From the NCBI GenBank assembly GCA_937928045.1, contig CALFWO010000011.1:47638-111637 (forward strand): 64,000 nt of DNA, written 5' to 3'. Each line of letters starts with the position of its first letter. The stretch's first letter is position 1. Positions 17,047-26,438 of this stretch are shown piece after piece. The notes under the pieces were generated by a model, which had not been told where the DNA came from, did no database searches, and worked only from the letters and a program-made list of their open reading frames with translations. This DNA comes from an uncultured Saprospiraceae bacterium. GTDB lineage: Bacteria > Bacteroidota > Bacteroidia > Chitinophagales > Saprospiraceae. The position numbers were made by a program, and so were the translations under genes.

Positions 17047-17787
17047 ATGAAAAATTTAATTATAACTTCTTGTTGCCTTTTATTCTTAGGGGCTGTACTC
17101 TTTACCTCTTGTAACGGAGATGATATCGATAATACTGTTTTCGACTTTGATTGTCCAGAGTTAGACTTGAATATTGGAGATAATTGTATTACCGGAAATT
17201 TCGCAGGAATCGTAGATTCCAATTGTGTTTGTGTTGGACTTGACTCTACTGTTATTTTCGACTGCCCTGAGTTTATGGGAAATATTGGCGACCCATGTAT
17301 TGACTTTATCAATAATTCGGGTATCCTCGCAGGTGATTGTATTTGTCTTACGGATTCACTAGAAGGCTCATTTGATTGTCCGCTTATTAGTTTAAATATT
17401 GGACAAGAATGCTTAACTAGTCAGCAAACAGTAGGAGTTGTTAACTTTAATTGTGAGTGTATTGAATCAGATACAATGACTTTTGACTGTCCTGATCTTC
17501 AATTGAATTTCTGGAGCGACTGTGAAGATATGTTAGGAAATGTAGGTGTTGTAGATACCACTTGCGTCTGTTTGACTAACGCCATACCATTTGATTGTCC
17601 AAATCTTCAACTAAACTACAATGATCCATGCTTAAGTGCTGATGGATTGCCGGGAATAGTGGACCAGGATTGCAATTGCTATGTTGCTCCCTATGATTGT
17701 CCAACAATTATGATGAACTTTGGAGATACTTGCATGATTGATTCGACGGCATTTGGTATTATCAATCTAGATTGTATTTGCAACTAA
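17047..17787 (+). CDS. Lipoprotein with six DCP...C...CxC cysteine repeats
   Basis: A 246-residue protein with a lipoprotein signal (LFTSC). The rest is six tandem repeats of about 35 residues. Each starts with DCP and a leucine-rich stretch, then N(I/F/Y)GD-like, a second Cys 11-12 residues after the first, a Gly-(I/V)-V/L core, and ends with CxC. Four cysteines per repeat imply two disulfides per unit in the periplasm or on the surface. Similar FDCP...NIGD units occur in large secreted proteins of Saprospiraceae-like bacteria. No function is known. The gene is followed closely by an ECF sigma gene. Confidence 0.8.
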   Translation: MKNLIITSCCLLFLGAVLFTSCNGDDIDNTVFDFDCPELDLNIGDNCITGNFAGIVDSNCVCVGLDSTVIFDCPEFMGNIGDPCIDFINNSGILAGDCICLTDSLEGSFDCPLISLNIGQECLTSQQTVGVVNFNCECIESDTMTFDCPDLQLNFWSDCEDMLGNVGVVDTTCVCLTNAIPFDCPNLQLNYNDPCLSADGLPGIVDQDCNCYVAPYDCPTIMMNFGDTCMIDSTAFGIINLDCICN

Positions 17788-17813
17788 GTTACAAAGTCCA
17801 AAGAATCATATTT

Positions 17814-18377
17814 TTGAAAGAAGAAATCAATATAGAACTAATTGCGCTGTGTCTTTCCAAAAATGGAGAGGCTCAGCGCAAACTATATGACTTGTTGCTT
17901 CCCTACTTGAATGCAATTAGTCGACGATATCTTTATGATCACTCCTTTCTGAAAGATGCCCTACAAGAAACCTTTATCAGAATATTTAAATCGCTAGAGC
18001 AATTCGATATTCATAAAGCAAGTTTCAAAACATGGAGCACAAAAATCGCTATTAATGCTTGTTTAAAACAAAATGCAAAATGCAAAAACAACCTGACCTC
18101 TGTTTTAAACACTGAGTTCCACGAACAAGCCATCCCCGAGAATATAGTTAATTCGTTAACATTAGAAGAGACTCAAAATTGGCTAAAACAGATGCCTAAA
18201 CAGTATTTCGAAGTATTTAACTTGTTTGTTATTGATGAATTTACGCATGATGAAATAGCTTTAATGTTATCTATTGCTCCTTCGCTTTCTCGGAAGAGAT
18301 TGTCCCGAGCTAGAATGTGGGTAAAAAAAAGATTACAAAATGATCCAGATTTACAATTCAATTTTTCATACAACTAA
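17814..18377 (+). CDS. RNA polymerase ECF-type sigma factor
   Basis: About 187 residues with region 2 (DALQETFIRIFKSLEQF, SFKTWSTKIAINACLKQ) and region 4 (MPKQYFEVFNLFVIDEFTHDEIA, SLSRKRLSRARMWVKKRL), an ECF architecture. No ATG is available upstream of region 2. The best start is TTG at 17814; another TTG at 17772 would overlap the preceding lipoprotein gene by 16 bp. It forms a unit with the downstream membrane protein, which is the probable anti-sigma partner. Confidence 0.88.
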   Translation: MKEEINIELIALCLSKNGEAQRKLYDLLLPYLNAISRRYLYDHSFLKDALQETFIRIFKSLEQFDIHKASFKTWSTKIAINACLKQNAKCKNNLTSVLNTEFHEQAIPENIVNSLTLEETQNWLKQMPKQYFEVFNLFVIDEFTHDEIALMLSIAPSLSRKRLSRARMWVKKRLQNDPDLQFNFSYN

Positions 18378-18401
18378 GGCCTAGCCTTCAAAAACTACAA
18401 G

Positions 18402-19937
18402 ATGGAAAATTTTGAAAAAAACTTACGGGATAAATTTAATAACGCTTCCTCCAGAGAAGGGATAGATCCCAATGATTTGTGGAATAGCATTGCTACAGAA
18501 ATCACTGACAGCAATGAAAGCCCTGGATCTCCAACTCCTTCAAATAACCAGTTTAAAAAATACCTACCTTTTCTATTATTGCTATTATTAGCCTTAGGCG
18601 GAATCTTGATCTATCAGTATTCAGAGGAATCAAGTCCTTTTAATACTGTAGAAATATCCGAAATCGACACAGATGCTGAAAAGATTATTGGCAACGAAAA
18701 TCTTGACTTGGTCGATTATAATTCTTCAAATACTAAACCTCAACACATCACTTCAATAGAAGAACAAATTAGTTCTCAAACTCAGAATTCCAACACTATA
18801 AACTTTCAAAAAAACACTTTGGCTAATAAAGACAACGTTAATATTGATGAAAAGCCAAATTTAAACTCCAACACTTCAAATAGTCTTTTGAATGAAAGTA
18901 TTTCAACAAATATAATTACGGCGAAAAATCGTCATAAATACCTTTCTTCGGATTTAAGAACAAATGGAACTGATAGTTTTGTATCTCGTTCTAGTATTGA
19001 AAATTCAACAACTCCCCAAAACCATACTTTTTTAAACACTAAAAATGAAAGCGATCAGCCAATTGAAAAATTCCTGGTTGAAGAAAATGAAATCGCAGCC
19101 AACAATGCCAATATTGCAAATGAAGATAAAATTTTATCTAAAAGTGAAATGCTAGAAAACTTTGATCTTTTGACCGCAAAGGCTATTGGTTATCCTTTGG
19201 AAGTCTCAAGCAAGTCTTTACCAGCTTTTTCGCCAACGTCCGTAAAGTTCGATAAAAGTCAAGCTAGATTCAGCATTGGCTTCCATGGAGGAACACAGGT
19301 ATTGTGGGAAAAATTTGAAGGTGATCAAGCTAGAGAAATTACCAGGGCTGAGGAGTTGAATCAAGCCTTTAAGTTATTCCCCGGTCAATATTTTGGAGCA
19401 ACTGTTAACTTCCGTTTCAATCAACATGTATTTATAGAAACAGGAATAGCCTTCAACAGATCTATCAGTCAATTCAATAGAATCATAGAAACAAAAGATT
19501 CTATAATAATAAGGAATGACATTTTCCAAGGACAAAAGGTAATGGCAGACGCAACGCGTACAATTGTACACCACAACAAACTAAGCACCTTACGAATTCC
19601 AGTCTCTTTAGGTTATCAATTCAACAACGACCAGTGGTCTTTTGGAACAAGTGCAGGAATCGCCATTAACTTCACGCAAAAGTATTCCGGAAGAGTAATC
19701 AATGACAATAATATCGTTATCAACTATCCTAGTGGCGAAGGGACTGATGCCCCTGCTAATCCTATTTATTTGAGCTATCACTTAAATCCATATATAAATT
19801 ATGAATTGAACACATCCTTAAGTCTTCAGTTGCAGCCATCTTTTGGATTTCATCAATTCGGAAAGACTGAATTATACGGAGTAAAACATACTGGTTGGAG
19901 TACCGGAATTCGTCTAGGACTAATCTATACACCATAG
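18402..19937 (+). CDS. Single-span membrane protein with C-terminal beta-barrel-like domain (probable anti-sigma/PorT-type)
   Basis: A 511-residue protein. The N-terminal 48 residues are cytoplasmic (DPNDLWNSIATEI), followed by one transmembrane helix (YLPFLLLLLLALGGILIY). Next comes a 200-residue Asn/Ser/Glu-rich low-complexity linker. The C-terminal 220 residues look like a PorT/outer-membrane beta-barrel domain (FSIGFHGGTQVLW, GATVNFRFNQHVFIETGIAF, GIRLGLIYTP). The gene follows the ECF sigma gene by 24 bp, so the N-terminus may bind the sigma factor. A protein apparently spanning from cytoplasm to an outer-membrane-like barrel is unusual but recurs in this phylum next to sigma genes. Confidence 0.7.
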   Translation: MENFEKNLRDKFNNASSREGIDPNDLWNSIATEITDSNESPGSPTPSNNQFKKYLPFLLLLLLALGGILIYQYSEESSPFNTVEISEIDTDAEKIIGNENLDLVDYNSSNTKPQHITSIEEQISSQTQNSNTINFQKNTLANKDNVNIDEKPNLNSNTSNSLLNESISTNIITAKNRHKYLSSDLRTNGTDSFVSRSSIENSTTPQNHTFLNTKNESDQPIEKFLVEENEIAANNANIANEDKILSKSEMLENFDLLTAKAIGYPLEVSSKSLPAFSPTSVKFDKSQARFSIGFHGGTQVLWEKFEGDQAREITRAEELNQAFKLFPGQYFGATVNFRFNQHVFIETGIAFNRSISQFNRIIETKDSIIIRNDIFQGQKVMADATRTIVHHNKLSTLRIPVSLGYQFNNDQWSFGTSAGIAINFTQKYSGRVINDNNIVINYPSGEGTDAPANPIYLSYHLNPYINYELNTSLSLQLQPSFGFHQFGKTELYGVKHTGWSTGIRLGLIYTP

Positions 19938-19980
19938 ATTATATTCAAAGAAAGAGAACACTCGAATTATTCCAAATAAG

Positions 19981-20012
19981 AAACCCATCAAACAAAATTG
20001 TTTGATGGGTTT
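19981..20012 (+). terminator. Strong hairpin terminator
   Basis: A 14-bp perfect stem (AAACCCATCAAACA with its complement) and an AAAT loop, 43 bp after the stop of the sigma/anti-sigma unit. The T-run after it is short and interrupted (AGTTTT). Confidence 0.8.
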
Positions 20013-20162
20013 AGTTTTAAGTTGAAAACTTTAAAGCACCTTCAAACCCAAAAACTCTTATTTGCCTCCATATTGGTATTTGGAGTTAGAATAAACTAGT
20101 CGAAAATAATTCCCTGATTTAGCAAAAGTATTCATGAGTTAAATAAAGAACATTCTGAGAAA

Positions 20163-20271
20163 CCTCGCCCATATTTCTGAGGATCGGCTCAAGGATAGGA
20201 AGTGCTGCGCTATGCGCAGGTCCAACAGACCGACCGCTAAGGGAGCACTGGATAGCCTGATCCTACGGAGG
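20163..20271. ncRNA. GC-rich structured element, possible small RNA or leader
   Basis: A GC-rich island in an A/T-rich intergenic region. Outer stem 20180-20189 pairs with 20254-20264 (10 bp, one bulged T). Inside, AGTGCT (20201-20206) pairs with AGCACT (20244-20249), and that stem encloses GCGC-TAT-GCGC and GGTC-CAACA-GACC. CCTC/GAGG may close the whole. Nested stems of this kind indicate a folded RNA or DNA palindrome. No known riboswitch consensus (TPP, cobalamin, FMN, SAM) and no SRP motif is visible. It lies 100 bp upstream of the kinase ATG at 20371, so a leader role is possible. The strand is uncertain. Confidence 0.5.
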
Positions 20272-20370
20272 GCCCCTTACACCTCAACTTCCAAAGAATG
20301 CAATCCACTAATTTTACTGCATCCTATCTTAATTAAATGTAACTTCGTAGTCGACTCCAAAACAATCATC

Positions 20371-22386
20371 ATGTCAAGAGTAATACTGTTCCTAATTCTT
20401 CTAACCGCCACCTTACCTGGCCAAAGTCAAACAGATTTTTCTTTTGCAATCGATAGTATAAAACAAGATCTAAAAGGGAATCTAAAACCAATCGGAAGAA
20501 TAAATAGAAACCTAAAATTAGTTTCCCATTATAAATTTTCGCACCCAGAAGTTGATAGTCTCATCGAGGCTTCACTAGCACTAGCTGAAGAAAAGAATTT
20601 GAAATTTTTTATTGCACGTTCTCTTAAATTTCGCATACGACATAAGCTGTACATTAATCGTCCCAAGGAAGAAATTTTTGAAGACTTAAAAAGAATGGAA
20701 AGTATTGGTGATGAGTTGCCGAATAAGTTAATTCCCGTATGGGTGAGCAGCATGTGGGCGCATTACTTTCTATTGACGGGAGATTTGCAACAAGCAAAAA
20801 TTAATTTGGATTCTTTAGATGCTCGAATGTACGAAAGCAAGCATACTAGCCGTGGTTCATATCATACCATCAGGGGGATGTATTTTCAGCAAAAGAAACA
20901 ATATGCCGAGGCGATCGAACAATATACTACAGCATTGTCCTTACCCTATGCTGGATACACCTTTATATATAATAACCTTGCAAGACTGCATCTCGAAATG
21001 GAAGATTTTGAACAGTCAATCAACTATGCAAACAAATCTTTAGACTTTGGTGGAGTAGAAAAAAATACGATTACTAAAATCGAAAGTTATGTCATCTTAG
21101 GAGAAGCAAATTTAATACAAAAAGACACGACCAAAGCTTTATCTTACTTTGAACAAGCAGAATCTATTAGAAATGAAGAATTCAATGCAAAAAATTATAC
21201 GGCTATAAACCATTTGGTAAATATTTACAAATCGCGAAACCCAAATAAACTGGATAAACTTTTAGCGAATATTGATCAATTTGAATTGACAGAGGTCCAC
21301 CCTATTCTATTGATTGAAAAAGGTATTCGATTTTTTGAAAAAGGGAATAACAGAATGGCCAAAAGCCTTTGCAAAGAAGGACATAAAGAAGCTATCGAAC
21401 GACTGCGTTATGAGGACGCCAGCAAAGGCTGCGACTGCTTGATCGAAATATATCGAAAGGAAAACAGCCCTGAGAATGAAGCAAAATATCTTCGTCAAAA
21501 AATTGGTCATCAGGCTGCAATAAATGATGAGAAAAGGATAATTTCTATGGCCAAGAATCTTGCTAGTTTTAAAAGTGAAAAAGAAAAAGAACTATACAAA
21601 CAAGGATTCGAAAAAGACCAATTGATTCTCAACGAACGCCTAGAAAAGTATCAGATCGGTGGACTTTTGGGATTTGCTATTCTTTGCCTCGGTATGATTT
21701 CAATTTGGCTGTTGCGAAAAAGAAATCAAAAAATTAATGCTCAAAATAAAATCATTTCTAAAGCGCTTTCGGAAAAAGACATACTCCTCCGTGAGATTCA
21801 TCACCGTGTAAAAAACAACCTGCAATTGATCTCAAGTATCCTCACTTTACAGAGCAGATCAATAGACAACAAAGCTGCCCAGCAAGCCATCAACGAAGGT
21901 AAAAGTCGGGTGAGGTCCATGGCTTTAATTCACCAAGATCTTTACAGCAAAGAAAGCTTGACCGGAATCTCGGTCAAAAATTATCTTGAAAAATTAACAC
22001 AGGAACTTTTCACTACCTATAAGGTGGATGAAAAAAATATAAAGTTTAATACTGCTATCGAGGATATAGAATTGGATGTTGACACATTGGTTCCGCTGGG
22101 CCTAATTATTAATGAATTGATCACCAATAGCCTGAAATACGCTTTTAAAGATGTAAACAATGGACAATTATTTGTCGGGTTGGAAGAGAAAAAAGGAGCG
22201 CTTATTCTGAAAATCAAAGACAATGGCATCGGGTATGTACCTTCCGAAGTAAAACGAAAATCCTTTGGGACAACTTTGATCAATGTGTTGACTGAGCAGC
22301 TCGAAGGGGAAATGGAAGTCAAAGCCACTGAAGGAACCGAGGTGACCATTGCATTTAGTGAGTACAAGGTCGCAAATCGAGCATAA
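20371..22386 (+). CDS. TPR sensor histidine kinase of the HisKA_2 family
   Basis: A 671-residue protein starting at ATG 20371, where a signal peptide begins (RVILFLILLTATLPGQSQ). A longer reading frame upstream runs through the GC-rich element and is not believed. The sensor half consists of TPR repeats (for example QKKQYAEAIEQYTTALSLPYAG). One transmembrane helix follows (IGGLLGFAILCLGMISIWLL), then HisKA_2 with LREIHHRVKNNLQLI (His477/His478) and a HATPase domain with NELITNSLKYAF and DNGIGY. HisKA_2 kinases often act with LytTR or other response regulators; none is adjacent. The signal is unknown. Confidence 0.88.
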   Translation: MSRVILFLILLTATLPGQSQTDFSFAIDSIKQDLKGNLKPIGRINRNLKLVSHYKFSHPEVDSLIEASLALAEEKNLKFFIARSLKFRIRHKLYINRPKEEIFEDLKRMESIGDELPNKLIPVWVSSMWAHYFLLTGDLQQAKINLDSLDARMYESKHTSRGSYHTIRGMYFQQKKQYAEAIEQYTTALSLPYAGYTFIYNNLARLHLEMEDFEQSINYANKSLDFGGVEKNTITKIESYVILGEANLIQKDTTKALSYFEQAESIRNEEFNAKNYTAINHLVNIYKSRNPNKLDKLLANIDQFELTEVHPILLIEKGIRFFEKGNNRMAKSLCKEGHKEAIERLRYEDASKGCDCLIEIYRKENSPENEAKYLRQKIGHQAAINDEKRIISMAKNLASFKSEKEKELYKQGFEKDQLILNERLEKYQIGGLLGFAILCLGMISIWLLRKRNQKINAQNKIISKALSEKDILLREIHHRVKNNLQLISSILTLQSRSIDNKAAQQAINEGKSRVRSMALIHQDLYSKESLTGISVKNYLEKLTQELFTTYKVDEKNIKFNTAIEDIELDVDTLVPLGLIINELITNSLKYAFKDVNNGQLFVGLEEKKGALILKIKDNGIGYVPSEVKRKSFGTTLINVLTEQLEGEMEVKATEGTEVTIAFSEYKVANRA

Positions 22387-22549
22387 TTATTTTGAGCCAT
22401 TGGCTAGTTTAATTGCCTACGTTTGGGAAATCTATCAAGTCTGATGACACGCCTTCTACTATCTTTTTTTGTTAGGAAGTTCTATGGTCAATTTCATTGA
22501 GTTCGGCCCTCACTTTCCTATCTTTATCCTTCTACTCAATTCACACAAT

Positions 22550-25500
22550 ATGCCGGATTTCGTACACCTACATTGCCATACACAGTACTCATTGCTAGAC
22601 GGGGCCTCAGAAATTGGCCAAATGATGGACAAAGCGGTGAAAGATGGGCAGCGAGGAGTAGCCTTGACTGATCACGGGAACATGTTTGGCGCCTTTAAGT
22701 TTGTAGCCGAAGCAGAAAAACGAAAGCTCAAGCCGATGATTGGCTGCGAATTCTATCTGGTGGAGGATCGTCATAAGAAGTCTTTTTTAAAAGGTAAAGG
22801 AGAAAAGGATAGACGTTACCACCAACTTTTGTTGGCCAAGAATCGAAAGGGGTATGAAAACTTAGTGAAGCTTTGTTCCATTGGTTACATCGAAGGAATG
22901 TATTCCAAGTTTCCGCGAATTGATAAAGAATTATTGGAGCAATATCATGAAGGAGTAATTGCTACTTCCTGTTGCCTGGGTGCAGAAATTCCGCAGTTGC
23001 TTTTGCATGGAAAAAAGGAAGAAGCAGAAAAGCAATTGAAGTGGTGGCTAGATATGTTTGGCGAGGATTATTACATCGAACTTCAAAGACATCGAGGATT
23101 AGAAAATATAGATCAACTAGGAGTTAGTCAAGAGGACATCAACCAAGATTTAATTGCGTTTTCTAAAAAACACAATATCAAATTAATTGCGACTAATGAT
23201 TCGCATTATGTTGAAGAAGAAGATGCTCCTTCGCATGACATTTTACTTTGCGTAAACACTGGAAGCTTAAGAGAAAGTGAGCAAAGGTTTAAATTCCCTT
23301 CTAACGATTTTTACTTTAAGACTCAAGCACAAATGAGTCAACTTTTCTCAGATGTACCTGAGGCAGTGGCAAATACCATGGAGATCTATGACAAAATAGA
23401 TTCTTTAACATTAGCGAGGGATGTACTGTTGCCGAATTTCCCAATGCCGAAAGAATTTGCAACACAAGATGCTTACCTCAGACACTTGACTTATGAAGGA
23501 GCGAAAAAAAGATATGGGACCATCACTCCAAAGATTAAAGAGCGTTTGGATTTTGAATTAGGCGTTATTGAAAAATCTGGTTATCCGGGATACTTTTTGA
23601 TTGTTCAAGATTTCACGCATACCGCCCGGAAGATGGGCGTAAGTGTAGGACCAGGTCGTGGATCAGCTGCCGGTTCGGTAGTAGCCTATTGCAATTGGAT
23701 TACGAATGTGGATCCCATCAAGTACGATTTACTTTTTGAGCGTTTCTTGAATCCTGAGCGTGTATCCATGCCCGATATTGATATTGACTTTGATGACGAA
23801 GGCCGAAGTAAAGTTATCGATTACGTAATTGATAAATATGGTCGAAACCAAGTGGCACAAATCATCACTTATGGTACCATGGCGGCTAAGTCTTCATTGA
23901 GAGATGTTGGTCGGGTATTAGACGTTCCATTGTCTGAAGTAGATCGTGTTGCGAAAACTTTCCCCTTACAATTGGGAGCCAAGTTGAGAGATGTTGTTGC
24001 CAAAGGTGGCGTCGCACCAAAGTTAAATGCTAAACTAAATTCAGAGGATAAGGAAAAGGCAGAAGCTTTCAGAAAATTAGCCGCGGGAGACGACATTGTT
24101 GGAGAGGTCATTAAGATGGCGGCCCGATTAGAAGGCTCGGTTAGAAATACAGGAATCCATGCCTGTGGTATCGTCATCACGCCCGATGATATTACCAATT
24201 ATGTTCCAGTATCTGTGGCGAAAGATTCGGAACTGCTGGTTTCACAATTTGACAATTCTGTTGCTGAGGATGCTGGATTACTGAAAATGGATTTCTTGGG
24301 ATTGCGGACATTGACCATTATCAAGGAAGCTGCTCGCCTCGTAAAGCTAAGGCATGGGATAGATATCGATCCTGATGAAATCCCACTAACAGATGAAAAA
24401 ACCTATAAGCTATTTCAACGCGGTGAAACCGTTGGTATATTCCAGTATGAGAGCGGGGGCATGCAAAAGCATCTGAAAGATTTGGTACCGAGTAAGTTTG
24501 AAGATTTGATTGCCATGAATGCCTTGTATCGCCCAGGTCCGATGCAGTATATTCCAAACTTCGTTGCGCGTAAACATGGTCGAGAGACGATCACTTACGA
24601 TCTTCCGATTATGAAAGATAATCTGGCCGAGACTTACGGTATTACAGTTTATCAGGAGCAAGTGATGTTGCTTTCTCAAAAGTTAGCAAACTTCTCGAAG
24701 GGTCAAGCGGATATGCTTCGTAAGGCGATGGGTAAGAAGAAAAAGAAGTTGATTGATGAGATGTGGCCAACTTTCTTAGCAGGCTGTGAGAAGAATGGGC
24801 ATCCAGAAGATATTGTGAAAAAAATCTGGACGGATTGGGAAGCCTTTGCTTCTTACGCTTTTAATAAATCTCACTCCACTTGTTACGCCATGATTGCTTT
24901 TCAAACGGCGTACTTAAAAGCGAACTACCCTGCCGAATTTATGGCAGCTGTTTTGACGAATAACAAAAATGATATTTCCAAAACTGCGATCTTTTTGCAA
25001 GAATGTAAACGCATGGGATTAGAAGTATTGAGTCCAAGTGTAAATGAATCTGAAGCCAACTTTATTGTAAACAAAGCCGGAGGAATTCGATTCGGAATGG
25101 CTGCACTAAAGGGAGTTGGAGAAGGGCCAGTAGAAGCAATTGTAGAAGAAAGAAAAAATGGTCCATTCAAATCTGTTTTTGATTTCTTGAAAAGAGTCAA
25201 TCTTAGTACGGTCAACAAACGGGCAATGGAGAGTCTTGTCTTAGGTGGTGGCTTTGATGAATTCGAAGAGATTAACCGCGAGACTTATTTTGCGCCATCA
25301 GAAAAGTATGATACTTTTTTGGAGCACATCATGAAGTTTGGAAATGCTTATCAGCATCAAAAATCTCAGGCAGCCAATTCCTTGTTTGGCGCTTCAGAAG
25401 ATGCCATGGTACCCGAGCCAAATATTCCGCCTAAAGTAGAATGGTCTTTGATAGAGAAATTGACCAAGGAAAAAGAAGTTGCTGGAATTTATATCTCAGG

Positions 25501-26077
25501 TCATCCACTTGATGATTATCAAATTGAGATAAATAACTTCATTACTTGTCCATTGGAAAGATTGGAGGAGAAAAAAGGTCAGAAAGTAAAATTGGCTGGT
25601 ATTGTTTCGATGGCCAATCACAGAATCTCAAAGAAAGGGACTGGCTTTGGAATTTTTGAGGTCCAAGATTATACCGGATCTACTGAGTTGATGTTATTCT
25701 CTGAGGATTATGCAAAATTCAAAGGTCATTTTGAAGCAGGCCAAGTCCTTTTCATTGAAGGAATTTATCAGAAGCGCTGGAACTCAGACGAGTATCAACT
25801 GAAGGTGAAAGATGTCAAGCTTTTAGAAACCATTGGCAAAGAGCTTACAGAGTCTGTGACTTTGAAGCTACCAATAGAAACTTTAGATAAAACCTTGATT
25901 AACGAATTGGATGCACTTTGTAAATTAAACAAAGGAAAACATCGCTTAAAGATGGTTTTGTTGAATAAAAAACATCGGACGAGTCTAAATTTACGGGCTG
26001 ATGAAAGAACCGTGAATGCAGGTTCTGAATTTGTAGCAGGGCTAGATCGTCTTGGAGTTGGGTATTCTATTAATTAA
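22550..26077 (+). CDS. dnaE: DNA polymerase III subunit alpha
   Basis: A protein of about 1175 residues. The start is ATG 22550, giving the canonical N-terminus PDFVHLHCHTQYSLLDG. It has an N-terminal PHP domain (HLHCH, DHGNMFG), the polymerase core with catalytic aspartates in MPDIDIDFDDEGR, the PGRGSAAGS motif, YQEQVM, a helix-hairpin-helix region, and a C-terminal OB fold (VKLAGIVSMANHRISKKG). It is the replicative DNA polymerase catalytic subunit, full length for the family. The PHP domain keeps several His/Asp residues, so residual phosphoesterase activity is possible. It is transcribed alone. Confidence 0.97.
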   Translation: MPDFVHLHCHTQYSLLDGASEIGQMMDKAVKDGQRGVALTDHGNMFGAFKFVAEAEKRKLKPMIGCEFYLVEDRHKKSFLKGKGEKDRRYHQLLLAKNRKGYENLVKLCSIGYIEGMYSKFPRIDKELLEQYHEGVIATSCCLGAEIPQLLLHGKKEEAEKQLKWWLDMFGEDYYIELQRHRGLENIDQLGVSQEDINQDLIAFSKKHNIKLIATNDSHYVEEEDAPSHDILLCVNTGSLRESEQRFKFPSNDFYFKTQAQMSQLFSDVPEAVANTMEIYDKIDSLTLARDVLLPNFPMPKEFATQDAYLRHLTYEGAKKRYGTITPKIKERLDFELGVIEKSGYPGYFLIVQDFTHTARKMGVSVGPGRGSAAGSVVAYCNWITNVDPIKYDLLFERFLNPERVSMPDIDIDFDDEGRSKVIDYVIDKYGRNQVAQIITYGTMAAKSSLRDVGRVLDVPLSEVDRVAKTFPLQLGAKLRDVVAKGGVAPKLNAKLNSEDKEKAEAFRKLAAGDDIVGEVIKMAARLEGSVRNTGIHACGIVITPDDITNYVPVSVAKDSELLVSQFDNSVAEDAGLLKMDFLGLRTLTIIKEAARLVKLRHGIDIDPDEIPLTDEKTYKLFQRGETVGIFQYESGGMQKHLKDLVPSKFEDLIAMNALYRPGPMQYIPNFVARKHGRETITYDLPIMKDNLAETYGITVYQEQVMLLSQKLANFSKGQADMLRKAMGKKKKKLIDEMWPTFLAGCEKNGHPEDIVKKIWTDWEAFASYAFNKSHSTCYAMIAFQTAYLKANYPAEFMAAVLTNNKNDISKTAIFLQECKRMGLEVLSPSVNESEANFIVNKAGGIRFGMAALKGVGEGPVEAIVEERKNGPFKSVFDFLKRVNLSTVNKRAMESLVLGGGFDEFEEINRETYFAPSEKYDTFLEHIMKFGNAYQHQKSQAANSLFGASEDAMVPEPNIPPKVEWSLIEKLTKEKEVAGIYISGHPLDDYQIEINNFITCPLERLEEKKGQKVKLAGIVSMANHRISKKGTGFGIFEVQDYTGSTELMLFSEDYAKFKGHFEAGQVLFIEGIYQKRWNSDEYQLKVKDVKLLETIGKELTESVTLKLPIETLDKTLINELDALCKLNKGKHRLKMVLLNKKHRTSLNLRADERTVNAGSEFVAGLDRLGVGYSIN

Positions 26078-26438
26078 TTTTCGAAAGCAAGCACATTCCT
26101 AATTTGATTTATGTAGAACAAAATAATTTTAAAATCGATAGAGCCTTTTTTGAAGAATTATAAACTATTCTTCAATGGACAATACGCGATATTACACATT
26201 GGAATACACCACTAAACTTTATTTAGCCTATTAAATTCTCCTGAAAGAACGCATTCTTTTCCTATCAATTATTAGATAAATTACTCAGTAATATTATTCT
26301 TTAGTCTTAATACTTTGTGTTAGACTAAGAATGCGCGAGGGTCAATAAAAAATCAAAGTAATAACGCTGATGAAAAAATGTACCTATTGGTAAAATTATT
26401 CGTCTTATTCTTGTAACAAATTTATACAAAAATAAAAT
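26078..26438. other. Intergenic region with a long imperfect hairpin
   Basis: 360 bp between dnaE and the MscS gene. It holds an imperfect inverted repeat at 26296-26332 (about 13 bp with two bulges around the arms ATTCTT/AAGAAT and AGTCT/AGACT) without a T-run. A weak promoter-like TATTCTTG lies at 26406-26413, 26 bp before the MscS ATG. There is no ORF of note. Confidence 0.45.

Noticed and set aside
20212..20370. 53-residue N-terminal extension of the HisKA_2 kinase
   Set aside because: It is translated from the GC-rich structured element, and a good signal peptide starts at ATG 20371.
22469..22549. 27-residue extension of DnaE
   Set aside because: The PHP domain of DnaE begins with FVHLH right after the ATG at 22550, as in the family.
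23869..24198. Long antisense frames inside dnaE
   Set aside because: Shadows of the strongly biased coding sequence on the other strand.
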